Positions 21,738-30,666 of a stretch of DNA of 64,000 nt are shown one piece after another. How positions within the stretch are numbered: position 1 is the first letter of the stretch; every line of letters starts with the position of its first letter. Below the pieces are notes generated by a model, which was not told the DNA's origin, did no database searches, and saw only the letters and a program-made list of their open reading frames with translations. A program made the position numbers and the translations under genes. Origin of the DNA: RPQJ01 sp963778185 (GTDB lineage Bacteria; Pseudomonadota; Gammaproteobacteria; Steroidobacterales; Steroidobacteraceae); the NCBI GenBank assembly GCA_963778185.1, contig CAVZTF010000003.1, positions 744,001 to 808,000 of the forward strand. The letters are read 5' to 3'.

Positions 21738-22405
21738 CGTTCGCAGGACGCTCATTGGGCACGGGTCGCAGCCGGTGGGTGGCTCCGGCTCTCGCCTGGC
21801 TGGCACTGACCCCGGCCCAGGCCGCCGCGCTCGACCCGTTCGCACTCGCCGCGAAACTGGCGCGCCCGGCCCCGGCGTCCATCCGTTTCGTCGAGGCACG
21901 CTATTCCAGCCTCCTCGTCACGCCACTGACCGTGAGCGGGCAGCTCGGCTACCCGGGTGCGGGTACGCTCGAGCGTCGCGTCGAGCAACCGTTTCACGAA
22001 CTGACCACGATCCGCGGCGAGGATGTCGCCGTGCAACGCGAAGGCGAACACCCGGTGCGTTTCTCGCTCAAGCGCGCGCCGGAGCTGCGCGGCATGCTGT
22101 CGAGCTTCAGCGCCCTGCTGGCCGGCGACCGGGCGATGCTCGAGCGGACATTCACGCTGAGTGCCCAGGGCAGCGAGGCGAACTGGCGGCTCTCGCTGAC
22201 GCCGCTGGATCCGCGGATGCGCGAGCGGCTGAGCCAGGTCCAGGTGGACGGCTCGGGCGACGCGCCCCGTTGCCTGACCCTCGCCGAGCCGGACGGCGAC
22301 GCGAGCATCATGTTGCTCGGCGACGCGGTTCCGGCCAGCCTGCCGGAACCGCTGCAGCGTGCCTGGCTCGAGGCACTGTGCGCCGGCGAAGAACCTGGCC
22401 GATGA
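21734..22405 (+). CDS. LolA-like periplasmic carrier of the aryl polyene cluster
   Basis: 223 aa from GTG 21734, overlapping the previous stop (GTGA). A signal peptide ends near PAQAAA (residue about 31). The rest is a LolA/LolB-type beta fold (SGQLGYPGAGTLERRVEQPF, LSSFSALLAGDRAMLERTF, LTPLDPRMRERL). Such proteins sit next to the MMPL exporter in APE clusters (ApeL-type) and presumably carry the lipid-linked polyene across the periplasm. Overlaps the exporter gene by 4 bp. Confidence 0.82.
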   Translation: MTFAGRSLGTGRSRWVAPALAWLALTPAQAAALDPFALAAKLARPAPASIRFVEARYSSLLVTPLTVSGQLGYPGAGTLERRVEQPFHELTTIRGEDVAVQREGEHPVRFSLKRAPELRGMLSSFSALLAGDRAMLERTFTLSAQGSEANWRLSLTPLDPRMRERLSQVQVDGSGDAPRCLTLAEPDGDASIMLLGDAVPASLPEPLQRAWLEALCAGEEPGR

Positions 22406-24735
22406 GCCAGCCGTCGAGGATCGCGCTGTTGCTCGCCTGGCTCGCGGCCATCGTCGCGCTCGGCGGCGTGGTGCGAAACCAGCTGGTGGTCGGTGCCGAC
22501 CTGCGACTGTTCCTGCCGTCGCCCGCAACGCCGGAGCAGCGCCTGCTGCTGGAGGAGGTCGGCCAGGGACCGGCGTCGCGGCTGCTCTTGGTCAGCCTCG
22601 AAGGAGCCGAGCCCGCCCGCCTGGCCGAGATCTCGCAGTCGATGGTCGCCGCCCTGGGGCCGAACCCTCGGTTCCGGTTCGTCGCGAACGGCGCCGGCGG
22701 CCTCGACAGCCTGCCCGACGGGTTCCTGCCCTATCGATACCTGCTCTCACCCGGATTCGACCAAACGCCCCTGGGCGCGGAGACGCTCGCGGAGGAGCTT
22801 CGCAAGCGCCTGATGGACCTCACCTCGCCCGCCGCGGGCGCGCTCGAGTCCTGGATACCCAGCGACCCGACGCTCGAGACCTTGCGACTTGCGCAGGCCT
22901 GGCAGCCGACTGCCGAGCCGTCCGTGCTCTACGACGTGTGGTTTTCGCGCCGGGGCGACGCGGCACTGTTGCTGGCGGAGACGACCGCGGCTGGTTTCGA
23001 TCCCGGCACGCAGGAGGCGGCGATCAGCGATCTCGAGCAGTCCTTCGCCGCCGCGCGCGGCGAGGACGACGCGCGCATCACCGTCTCTGGCGCCGGGGCG
23101 TTCTCCGTGATGATGAAGGAGCGGACGCAGCACGAGGCCACGCTGATCGGCATCGTCGATTCGGTCGCCGTCATCCTGCTGCTGGTGCTCGCCTACCGCA
23201 GCGCCTGGAGCGTCGTCCTCGGCATCCTGCCGCTCGCGAGCGGCGGCATCGCCGGCCTCGCGACCGTGAGTGCATGGTTCGGCGAGGTGCACGGCATCAC
23301 GCTCGCCTTCGGCTTCACGCTGATCGGTGTGGCGCAGGACTACCCCATCCACCTGTTGAGCCACCAGCACCGCGGCATCGCGCCTGTTGCGAACGCGCGC
23401 TCGATCTGGCCGACGCTCGCCACCGGCGTCGCCAGCACCTGCATCGCGTACCTCGCGTTCCTCTTCTCGGGCGTCGACGGACTCTCGCAGCTCGCGGTCT
23501 TCGCGATGGTGGGGCTCGCGGTCGCCGGCCTGACGACCCGCTTCCTGCTGCCCCCACTGATGATCGCCGACGCGCGCGACTGCGGGGACTCGGCTGCGCT
23601 CGGGCGCCTGTGGAATGCCGTCGCCGGACTGCCGCGACCTGTGTGGCTGGCCCCCACCGTGATCGCGGCGAGCGTGGCAGTGGTCGCGTTCGCACCCTGG
23701 CCATTGTGGGAAAACAACCTGGGCGCACTCACCCCGGTGCCGCGCGAGGCGCTGCAAAGGGATGCCACGCTGCGCGCGGAACTCGGCGCGCCAGACATGC
23801 GCTACCTGCTGGTCGTGCAGGGCGACAGCGCGGAGGAGGTCCTGCAGCGCTGCGAACGGCTCGCGCCACGTATCGACACGCTGGTTGCCCAGGGCACGGT
23901 GTCCGGGTACGCGCATCCGGCCCAGCTCCTGCCGACGGTCTCGACCCAGGAACGACGCCGCGCCGCCCTGCCCATGCCCGATGCGCTGCGGGCTGAGTTG
24001 GCCGCGGCCGCGGCCGGTACGCCCTTCAAGCCCGGTGTCTTCGAGCCGTTCCTCGCCGACGTCGAGCGGGCTCGCCAGCTGCCCGCCCTGACCCCGCAGG
24101 CGCTCCTGCAGACGCCGCTCGGCGTGCGACTGGAATCACTGCTGAGCGAACGCGAGGGCGCCTGGACGGGCATCGTCACGCTGCGGGACGTTCGCGATCC
24201 CGCGGCGTTGGTGCAACTCGCCGCAGGCGCCAGCGGCACGGTGCTGCTCGACCTCAAAGTCGCCTCGGAGCAACTCGTAGCCCGCCAGCGGGAGCACATC
24301 CTGGCGAGCCTCGGCGTCGCCGTGGTGCTGCTGGCGGCGGTCGTCGTCATCGCCCTGCGCAGCGCAACGCGAGCGGCGCGTGTATTGCAGCCGGTGCTCG
24401 TGACGACACTGCTGACGCTCGCCATCCTGCACGGGACTGGCACTTCGCTCAGTCTCTTCCACCTCATCGCGCTCGTGCTGGCAGCCGGGCTGGGCCTGGA
24501 CTACGCGCTGTTCTTCGAACGCGCCGCGCACGATCCGCTGGAGCAGCGGCGCACGCTGCACGCGGTGATCGTGTGCTCCATTTCCACGTTCCTGGTGTTC
24601 GCAATGCTGGCGGCGTCGTCCCTGCCGGTGCTGCGGGGCATCGGGCTCACCGTCACCCTGGGCGTGGCAGGCAACTTCCTTCTCGCGCTCCTTCTGACCC
24701 GCCGCAAGTCGAAGGCACACGATGCTGGCGCGTGA
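22402..24735 (+). CDS. MMPL/RND-superfamily exporter of the aryl polyene cluster
   Basis: 777 aa from ATG 22402 (MSQPSRIALLLAWL), overlapping the LolA-like stop. Two halves, each with one N-terminal TM, a large periplasmic loop and five more TMs (about 230-400 and 615-770). TM4-like region holds GVAQDYPIHLLSHQ in the first half and GLGLDYALFFERA in the second, with acidic residues for proton coupling. Matches the ApeM-type exporters annotated in APE clusters, thought to move the finished aryl polyene lipid from the inner membrane. A longer upstream frame is an out-of-frame overlap of the LolA gene. Confidence 0.88.
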   Translation: MSQPSRIALLLAWLAAIVALGGVVRNQLVVGADLRLFLPSPATPEQRLLLEEVGQGPASRLLLVSLEGAEPARLAEISQSMVAALGPNPRFRFVANGAGGLDSLPDGFLPYRYLLSPGFDQTPLGAETLAEELRKRLMDLTSPAAGALESWIPSDPTLETLRLAQAWQPTAEPSVLYDVWFSRRGDAALLLAETTAAGFDPGTQEAAISDLEQSFAAARGEDDARITVSGAGAFSVMMKERTQHEATLIGIVDSVAVILLLVLAYRSAWSVVLGILPLASGGIAGLATVSAWFGEVHGITLAFGFTLIGVAQDYPIHLLSHQHRGIAPVANARSIWPTLATGVASTCIAYLAFLFSGVDGLSQLAVFAMVGLAVAGLTTRFLLPPLMIADARDCGDSAALGRLWNAVAGLPRPVWLAPTVIAASVAVVAFAPWPLWENNLGALTPVPREALQRDATLRAELGAPDMRYLLVVQGDSAEEVLQRCERLAPRIDTLVAQGTVSGYAHPAQLLPTVSTQERRRAALPMPDALRAELAAAAAGTPFKPGVFEPFLADVERARQLPALTPQALLQTPLGVRLESLLSEREGAWTGIVTLRDVRDPAALVQLAAGASGTVLLDLKVASEQLVARQREHILASLGVAVVLLAAVVVIALRSATRAARVLQPVLVTTLLTLAILHGTGTSLSLFHLIALVLAAGLGLDYALFFERAAHDPLEQRRTLHAVIVCSISTFLVFAMLAASSLPVLRGIGLTVTLGVAGNFLLALLLTRRKSKAHDAGA

Positions 24736-25156
24736 GGAGATCCTCGGGCTGATTCCGCACCAGGGCGCAATCTGCCTGCTCGATGCCGTGATCTCCTGGG
24801 ACGCAAGGCAACTGCTTGCCTCGAGCCGTTCGCATCGTTCGCCGTCCAACCCGCTGCGGCTGGACGGACGCCTGCGGGCCGTGCACCTGTGCGAGTACGG
24901 CGCCCAGGCGATGGCCGTGCATGGCGGGCTGCTGGCGCGCGTCGGGGGCCGTCACGCGGCACCCGGGCTGCTCGTCTCGCTGCGCGAGGTCGCATTCCAC
25001 GTCGATTATCTCGACGACCTGCCGGGCGAACTCCTGGTCCACGCCGAGCGCCTGCACGCCACCGACGTCAGCTGGCAATACGGATTCCGCGTGACGCACG
25101 CGGGCACACCGCTGGCCGAGGGCCGCGCCGCCGTGATCGCCGTGCCGGAGGCCTGA
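24722..25156 (+). CDS. Hotdog 3-hydroxyacyl-ACP dehydratase, ApeP-like (first copy)
   Basis: 144 aa, overlapping the exporter by 14 bp. The N-terminal LIPHQGAICLLDAVISWD carries the FabZ-type His, and LCEYGAQAMAVHGGL carries the catalytic Glu with the AQ motif, matching the ApeP/COG4706 dehydratases. It should remove water from 3-hydroxyacyl-ACP during polyene extension. A second ApeP-like gene is at 32618-33094. It ends the rightward operon; the next gene is convergent. Confidence 0.8.
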   Translation: MLAREEILGLIPHQGAICLLDAVISWDARQLLASSRSHRSPSNPLRLDGRLRAVHLCEYGAQAMAVHGGLLARVGGRHAAPGLLVSLREVAFHVDYLDDLPGELLVHAERLHATDVSWQYGFRVTHAGTPLAEGRAAVIAVPEA

Positions 25157-25171
25157 GGCAGGCAGTCGCGA

Positions 25172-25981
25172 TTACGGCGCGATACGCAGCTGCAGCGTCA
25201 GGTCGCGCCCCAGGGAGAGCACGACGATCGACGCCGACTCCTCGGCCTTGGCCAGGGCCTCGAACAGCGGCAGTCCCGGCGCCATCGCGTTGCCGGCCGG
25301 AGCGGCCTCCTCGTCGCATCGCCGCGGCGTGATTTCGCACGCCCCGCCGATATCCCACCCAAGGCGCAGCCGACTTCTCCCCGTCGCGACCGGCGACAGG
25401 ACGAGGCTCAGGCCGAGCAACCCGGTGCTGGGCGACACCAGTGCCAACGGTCCTCGCGCTTCGATGTCGTAGGCGACGAAGAGCGCGGGCTCGCGTTCGC
25501 TCTCCACCTGCACCAGCGTCTCGAACAGTCCCTGTGCGAACGTGCGTGAATCGGCGGCGAGCGCCGTGTACGGCGCCGTGGACCCCGTGCCGATGCTCCA
25601 GTAACCGGCGGCGGCGTTGTGTACCGAGTTATGGAACTTCGTCGGCGACATCTGCGCCGGCGCGGCGGCCAGTGTCGCGCAGGTGTAGTCGGTGATGGCG
25701 AGGTCGCCGTGGGTCGACGCAAACACGCTCGGCAGCGTGCGCGGATCACGAGCGGCCGCCTGGCACGCCTGCATCGCGACCTCCAGGGCCACGGCGACGG
25801 AATCCGGGGCGCGCCGACGCTCGGTGGGCGCCAGCAGGGCCGGAGCCGGCCTCGGCGCGGCGTCCACCGGTGCAGTCGCGGCGCGGCGGAAGACCTCACG
25901 CGCGATCGGCCATCCCGGCAGGCGCGGCGCCCAGAACCCGATGCCCTCCACCCACGCTTCCTTCCGTGCGGCGGCGTTCAC
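25172..25981 (-). CDS. Ketosynthase-like protein without active-site cysteine (chain-length-factor type)
   Basis: 269 aa from GTG 25981 (GTGA overlap with the KS stop). It matches the short beta-ketoacyl-synthase N-terminal domain proteins of APE clusters (Ketoacyl-synt_2 type): VFASTHGDLAITDYTC, PTKFHNSVHNAAAGYWSIG. Where thiolase-fold KS enzymes have the nucleophilic Cys, the region reads SIGTGSTAPYTA, with no Cys. In the characterised Xenorhabdus system a KS forms a heterodimer with such a chain-length factor (ApeO:ApeC). Adjacent and coupled to the full-length KS, as that model predicts. Confidence 0.82.
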   Translation of the reverse strand: MNAAARKEAWVEGIGFWAPRLPGWPIAREVFRRAATAPVDAAPRPAPALLAPTERRRAPDSVAVALEVAMQACQAAARDPRTLPSVFASTHGDLAITDYTCATLAAAPAQMSPTKFHNSVHNAAAGYWSIGTGSTAPYTALAADSRTFAQGLFETLVQVESEREPALFVAYDIEARGPLALVSPSTGLLGLSLVLSPVATGRSRLRLGWDIGGACEITPRRCDEEAAPAGNAMAPGLPLFEALAKAEESASIVVLSLGRDLTLQLRIAP

Positions 25982-27174
25982 GGCCCTGGCCTCGAGCCGA
26001 AAGCGAGTACGCAGTTGCTCCCGCCGAAGCCGAAGGAAAAGCTGAGCGCAGTGTGCAGCGGGCGCTCGACGTTCTCGAGGCGCACCTGCGGCCCGCAGCA
26101 GGGGTCCAGGCGCTCGCTGTTCAAGGTCCCGGGCGCCAGTCCGAACTCCAGCGCGAGCAGGGTGATCGCGGCTTCGGTGATTCCCGCCGCCCCGAGCGTG
26201 TGTCCCGTCCACCCCTTGGTGGAACTCGCCAGCACGGTGTCCGGGAACAGCGAGGCGACGACCCCCGCCTCCACCTCGTCGTTCTTCTGGCTCGCGGTTC
26301 CGTGCAGGTTGACGTAGTCCACCTGCGACGCGACGAGCCCGGCGCGCAGCAGCGCGTCGCGGATGGCGAGCTGCGCCCCCAATCCCTCGGGATGCGGCGT
26401 CGACATGTGGTGCGCATCGCTCGACTCGCCGTGGCCGAGCAGCCACGGCCCCGTCGGTGCCTCTCGCTCGAGCAGCGCGTAGCCGGCAGCCTCCCCGATG
26501 CTGATGCCGCACCGGCCGACGTCGAACGGTCGACAGGGTTGCGGCGACACGAGCTGCAGCGAGTTGAATCCGAACAGCACGCTGCCGCAGAGAGAGTCCA
26601 CGCCGCCAACGACCGCCGCATCCGCGAGCCCCAGCCGCAGCAGCCGCTCGGCCTGCGCGAATACCTTCGCGCTGGAAGAGCATGCCGTGGCGACCGTCAC
26701 CGCGATGCCGGAGAGCCCGAGGGCGTTCTGTACGAAGTCGCCCAGCGAATGCGGGTTGTGCACGATCGGCCGGCGCAGGTCCTCGGCGATGCGGCCGTCA
26801 GCGCCCAGTCGCCGGTAGGCCTCCTCGGTCGCGCCGATGCTCGACGTCGACGTCCCCATCACCACGGCGACGCGGCTCGGGCCGTATCGCTCGCGGGCCG
26901 CGCTAGCCGCCGCGTGGAAGTCGTCGGTCTGCAGGCCGAGCCAGGCGAGCCGGTTGTTGCGTGCCTCCCAGCCGGCGAGCGGCGGCGGGAGAGGGCGCGA
27001 CTCGAGGTCCGGCACGCGGCCGATCCAGGTGGCGAGCGGCGATGAGCCGAAATCGTTCGGCCGCAGGCCGCTGCGTCGCGCGCGCAGGGCGGCGACCGTG
27101 GCGGCACGTCCGGTGCCCGCCGCGCTGACGACGGTGTACGCGCTGATACGCAGCGGGGTGATGCGCGATGGCAC
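25978..27174 (-). CDS. Beta-ketoacyl-ACP synthase of the aryl polyene cluster (first KS)
   Basis: 398 aa from GTG 27174. The complete triad is visible: Cys in VATACSSSAK (about residue 165), His in NLHGTASQKND (about 295) and His in KGWTGHTLGAAG (about 335). FGFGGSNC near the end is the usual KS C-terminal motif. It condenses malonyl-ACP onto the growing aryl polyene chain, presumably paired with the cysteine-less KS-like protein that follows with GTGA overlap. Preceded by an ACP gene 26 bp upstream. Confidence 0.9.
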   Translation of the reverse strand: MPSRITPLRISAYTVVSAAGTGRAATVAALRARRSGLRPNDFGSSPLATWIGRVPDLESRPLPPPLAGWEARNNRLAWLGLQTDDFHAAASAARERYGPSRVAVVMGTSTSSIGATEEAYRRLGADGRIAEDLRRPIVHNPHSLGDFVQNALGLSGIAVTVATACSSSAKVFAQAERLLRLGLADAAVVGGVDSLCGSVLFGFNSLQLVSPQPCRPFDVGRCGISIGEAAGYALLEREAPTGPWLLGHGESSDAHHMSTPHPEGLGAQLAIRDALLRAGLVASQVDYVNLHGTASQKNDEVEAGVVASLFPDTVLASSTKGWTGHTLGAAGITEAAITLLALEFGLAPGTLNSERLDPCCGPQVRLENVERPLHTALSFSFGFGGSNCVLAFGSRPGP

Positions 27175-27200
27175 GCGCCGGGACCCGCCGCTCGTGACTC

Positions 27201-27473
27201 TCAGGCGGCGCGGTGCAGCTGCACGTGGCCGGAGAGGGAGCGCAGCGACGCGAAGATCCGCCGGTTGCCTTCGTCATCCGACCGCAGCTGCAGGCCGTAG
27301 CGCTTCGAGATCGCGAGCGCGAGCTCGAGGGCGTCGATCGAATCGAGCCCGAGGCCGGCGCCGAACAACGGCGCTTCAGGGTCGATGTCGTCGGCCCTGG
27401 TGTCGTCGAGGTTCAGGCACTCGACGAGGAGTTCGGCAAGCTCCTTCTCGGCGGGCGTTTGCGCGGCTGGCAT
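27201..27473 (-). CDS. Acyl carrier protein (first copy)
   Basis: 90 aa from ATG 27473, acidic, with the phosphopantetheine site GLGLDSIDALEL (Ser about residue 45). The C-terminal tail of about 15 residues after the helical bundle is longer than usual. It would carry the aryl starter or the growing chain. Lies between the ACP ligase (100-bp gap) and the first KS. The frame extends upstream without a conserved sequence, so the ATG is preferred. Confidence 0.9.
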   Translation of the reverse strand: MPAAQTPAEKELAELLVECLNLDDTRADDIDPEAPLFGAGLGLDSIDALELALAISKRYGLQLRSDDEGNRRIFASLRSLSGHVQLHRAA

Positions 27474-27573
27474 GACTTGTTCGATGGATCCCGGGACGGT
27501 AATTTTTCGGCGCGAAAGTCTAGCACAGGAAAATTCGCCGGCAGCGACGCCGCAGGGCGCCGGCGATCCGCGT

Positions 27574-28920
27574 TCAGGCGCGGTCCCCGTGGCGCGATGG
27601 CCGGGTGATCGCGTCGAGGACGTCCTGCCTCGGCAGCTTGCCGAGCTCGTTTCTCGGCAGCGACTGAACCAGCACCAGCGGTCGCGGCAGGAACACCGGA
27701 TCCATTTGCGTCGCCAGCGCGGCAAGCACCTCGGCGGGCTCGAGGCCCGGCGCGACCGCCAGTGCCGCGATCCGGCGCACTCCGGACGAGACAGGGTCCA
27801 GCTGGACGACCACGGCATCGGTCACGCCCGGCACCGCGAGCAGGCGGCGCGCAAGACCAGCGAGGGACGCCCGCTTGCCGGCGACTTCCACGAGATCCGA
27901 ATTGCGCCCGCGCAGGAAGAACAGCCGGTCCGACACCGGCTCCACCACGTCCTGCAGGCGAACGGTCTGTGGCAGCCACGGCGCCTCGACGGCGGTGTCC
28001 TGCTCGCCGGGCACGAGCCGGACGCCCTCGTGCAGAGTCCACGGCTCGTCGTTCGACGTGCGCCGTTGCGCCAGGGCGCAGGTCTCGGTCGAGCCGAAGA
28101 TCTCGAGCACTGTCGAGTCGAATGCTTGCTCGGCACGCGCGGCACTCGCCGCATCGAGCGGCGCCGTAGCCGACACGATCAGCGCGGTCTCCGGGAAGCG
28201 CATGCCGGATGCTGCCAGTGCACGCAGGTGCACCGGCGTCGTCACCAGGATCCGTGGCGACGGCACCTCGGCGAGCGCCTCGGCGAGGTCCTGCGCGAAC
28301 ATCGGGCGGCCGCCGTGCACCGCCATGTCGCCCAGCACGGGCAGCAGGATCGACATCTCCATCCCGAAGACGTGCTGCGGCGGAACGGTTGCGACGATCC
28401 ATGGCCGGGCATCGCCGAAGCGTCCGGCCAACCTCGCGCGTATCGCGTCCGCATTGCAGGCGGTGCTCTGTGCAAGGCCCTGCCACTGCTTCGGATGGGC
28501 CTGCGGGTTCCCGGTGCTGCCCGAGGTGAAGCTGATCGTGGCGACGTGGTCGCTGGCGACATCCGCGGGGCACGGCGCGGGCGAATGCCCGCCCGACAAC
28601 GCATCACGGACCTCCGCGTCGGCGCAGCGCAGTGCACCGGGATACGCCGCGACGACCTCCGCAACGACCTCCGTCGCCCTCGCGGATGGCAGCAGGTTCG
28701 TCCATCCGCGCGCGACCGCCGCGCAATAGGCCACCAGGAACAGGTAGCGGTCCTCGCAGAGATTCACCAGGAAACCATGCCCAACCGGCAGGCTCGCGGC
28801 ATACCGACGAACACCGTCCATGAGCTCGGCGAGTGTCACGACGCGCCCCTTGCGAAACGCCACCGGCCTGCCCGGTTCGGCGCCGGCAAACAACGGGATG
28901 CGTCGGCAGGTGGTGGTCAT
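27574..28920 (-). CDS. AMP-dependent aryl-ACP ligase (ApeH-like)
   Basis: 448 aa from ATG 28920. Adenylate-forming enzyme motifs: TISFTSGSTGNPQAHPK (P-loop, about residues 140-155), VPPQHVFGME, FGSTETCA (about 290), and the C-terminal lysine motif RNELGKLPRQDV near 430. It matches the ACP ligases of APE clusters that load 4-hydroxybenzoate or a related aryl acid onto ACP. Divergent from the methyltransferase gene (70-bp shared promoter region). Confidence 0.86.
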   Translation of the reverse strand: MTTTCRRIPLFAGAEPGRPVAFRKGRVVTLAELMDGVRRYAASLPVGHGFLVNLCEDRYLFLVAYCAAVARGWTNLLPSARATEVVAEVVAAYPGALRCADAEVRDALSGGHSPAPCPADVASDHVATISFTSGSTGNPQAHPKQWQGLAQSTACNADAIRARLAGRFGDARPWIVATVPPQHVFGMEMSILLPVLGDMAVHGGRPMFAQDLAEALAEVPSPRILVTTPVHLRALAASGMRFPETALIVSATAPLDAASAARAEQAFDSTVLEIFGSTETCALAQRRTSNDEPWTLHEGVRLVPGEQDTAVEAPWLPQTVRLQDVVEPVSDRLFFLRGRNSDLVEVAGKRASLAGLARRLLAVPGVTDAVVVQLDPVSSGVRRIAALAVAPGLEPAEVLAALATQMDPVFLPRPLVLVQSLPRNELGKLPRQDVLDAITRPSRHGDRA

Positions 28921-28990
28921 TGCGCGGTTTCGCGGTGGCGGTGCGTTGTCGCCGGCGTATTGTGCCGAAATCGGCAAGCACGTCGAAGTC

Positions 28991-30094
28991 ATGGTATCTA
29001 GGGCGCCTTGTCACGAGCCCGGGAAGACGCACTTGGAGACTATCAGGCAGCGAGGGGCCCTTGCCCATCACCTCGATGCGCAGCGCATCGCCTTTGCACC
29101 GCTGATGTTCCAGGCGGCGCGCGTGGCCCGCGACATGGGGGTCCTCGCCGCACTGGACGAAGCCGGCATGCCGGGACTGCTGCCGGGCGAAGTCGCCGCG
29201 AAGGCGGACATCTCGCTCTACGCGGCCCGCGTGCTCCTCGAGGCGTGCCTGTCGCTCAATCTCGTCAAGGCGGACGGGTGGCGATTCCGCATCGGTCGCG
29301 CCGGGCGGCTGCTGCTGCATGACGAGATGACGCGCGTCAACATGGATTTCGTGAACGACGTGTGCTTCCGGGGCGCCTTCGAGCTCGAGGCCTCGCTGCG
29401 CGAGCGGCGGCCCGCCGGTCTCGCCGTATTCGGCCGCTGGAAGACCATTTACGAGGCCCTTGCGCAGCTGCCAGCGCAGGTGCGGGAAAGCTGGCTCGCC
29501 TTCGACCACTTCTATTCGGACCCGGTCTTCGCCCCGGCACTGGACGTCATGTTCGAGCGGCGCCCGGCGCGCGTGCTCGACGTCGGCGGAAACACCGGGC
29601 GCTTCGCCGTCTCGTGCGCGGCTCGCGACCCGGACGTGGTGGTGACCATCATCGACCACGCCGGCCAGCTGGACATGGCGACGGAGTCCGCGCGTGAGGC
29701 GTCCGTGCGGGAACGGATCGGCTTTGTCGCCATGGACCTGCTCGACCACCTGACGCCGTTTCCGGCGGGCCACGACGCCGTGTGGATGAGCCAGCTGCTC
29801 GACTGCTTCCCGGAAACGGACATCGTGTCGCTGCTGCGCCGCGGGGCGGCGGCGCTCGCCGAGGGCGGCCGACTCTACGTCAACGAGACGTGTTGGGACC
29901 GCCAGCGCAACGAAGTCGGCCGCTACTGCCTGCACGCGAGCTCGCTCTACTTCGCCGCCATGGCGAACGGCACGAGCCGCATGTATCACTCGGAGGACCT
30001 GCTGCAATGCTTCCGCGAGGCCGGCCTCGTCGTCGAGCGCGACCTCGCGCTCGGCAGCACCCACACGCTGTTCGTCTGCCGGGTGGAACGTTAG
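28991..30094 (+). CDS. SAM-dependent O-methyltransferase of the aryl polyene cluster
   Basis: 367 aa from ATG 28991. The N-terminal winged-helix dimerisation domain (LMFQAARVARDMGVLAALDEAG) is followed by a class I methyltransferase domain with ARVLDVGGNTGRFA near residue 195 and a DLLDH...AVWMSQLLDCF segment, as in acetylserotonin-type O-methyltransferases. APE head groups can be O-methylated, so it probably modifies the aryl ring hydroxyl. A start at TTG 29033 is possible because the first dozen residues are not conserved-looking. Single gene between two leftward operons. Confidence 0.8.
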   Translation: MVSRAPCHEPGKTHLETIRQRGALAHHLDAQRIAFAPLMFQAARVARDMGVLAALDEAGMPGLLPGEVAAKADISLYAARVLLEACLSLNLVKADGWRFRIGRAGRLLLHDEMTRVNMDFVNDVCFRGAFELEASLRERRPAGLAVFGRWKTIYEALAQLPAQVRESWLAFDHFYSDPVFAPALDVMFERRPARVLDVGGNTGRFAVSCAARDPDVVVTIIDHAGQLDMATESAREASVRERIGFVAMDLLDHLTPFPAGHDAVWMSQLLDCFPETDIVSLLRRGAAALAEGGRLYVNETCWDRQRNEVGRYCLHASSLYFAAMANGTSRMYHSEDLLQCFREAGLVVERDLALGSTHTLFVCRVER

Positions 30095-30198
30095 CTGGAC
30101 GGGCCCTGCGGTCTGTCCGATGAGCCCGCCATGTTGTATGTTCTCGCCTGCAATTCCGGCCGTCCCGCCGGCCATGAACAATTTTTTTGGGGGTTGAC

Positions 30199-30645
30199 AT
30201 GAAGCGACAGGGCATCGTGATCACGCTGGTATCGGCCATCTGCCTCCTCGGCACGCAGGACACGATCGCGCGCGACACCAGGAACATGTGGCCGATTGCC
30301 GATGCCATGGGCACGCCCGACGCGCGGGCAAAGCTCGACAAGGGCATCAAGTTCTTCTTCGGCAAGAGCGCGCACCCGGCCGTCGCGAAGACCTTCGGCG
30401 AGTTCACGAGCAACAAGAAGACCAACGGGGCGAACAAGAAGGACAAGGAAGCCTGCGACTGGGCGTTCCTGTCCGCCATGATCTCGTTCCAGGAGCGCGC
30501 GGTCGCCGAAGGCGGCGACGCGGTGATCAACATCACGAGCTATTACAAGAAGAACGACGTCTCGAGCGAGACCGAGTACGAGTGCGGCAGCGGCGCCCTG
30601 ATGTCGGGCGTGACTTTCCGCGGCGAGGTCGTGAAGCTCAAGTAG
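30199..30645 (+). CDS. Conserved secreted protein of unknown function in the pigment cluster
   Basis: 148 aa from ATG 30199 with GGGGG upstream as ribosome binding site. A signal peptide ends around TIARD (residue about 27). The mature part is Lys-rich with a conserved-looking block: IKFFFGKSAHPAVAKTFGEF, NKKDKEACDWAFLSAMISFQ, and two cysteines (CDWAF and YECGSG) that could form a disulfide. Homologues I recall are often labelled excinuclease ATPase subunit, which the sequence does not support (no Walker motifs). Its location between pigment operons suggests a linked envelope role. Confidence 0.65.
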   Translation: MKRQGIVITLVSAICLLGTQDTIARDTRNMWPIADAMGTPDARAKLDKGIKFFFGKSAHPAVAKTFGEFTSNKKTNGANKKDKEACDWAFLSAMISFQERAVAEGGDAVINITSYYKKNDVSSETEYECGSGALMSGVTFRGEVVKLK

Positions 30646-30666
30646 CTGCGAGGCGCCCGACGGCCC

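Noticed and set aside
30158..30190. Rho-independent terminator after the methyltransferase gene
   Set aside because: A 5-bp stem (30158-30162/30169-30173) is too short and is separated from the T-run at 30182 by eight bases; the T-run instead precedes the ribosome-binding site of the next gene.
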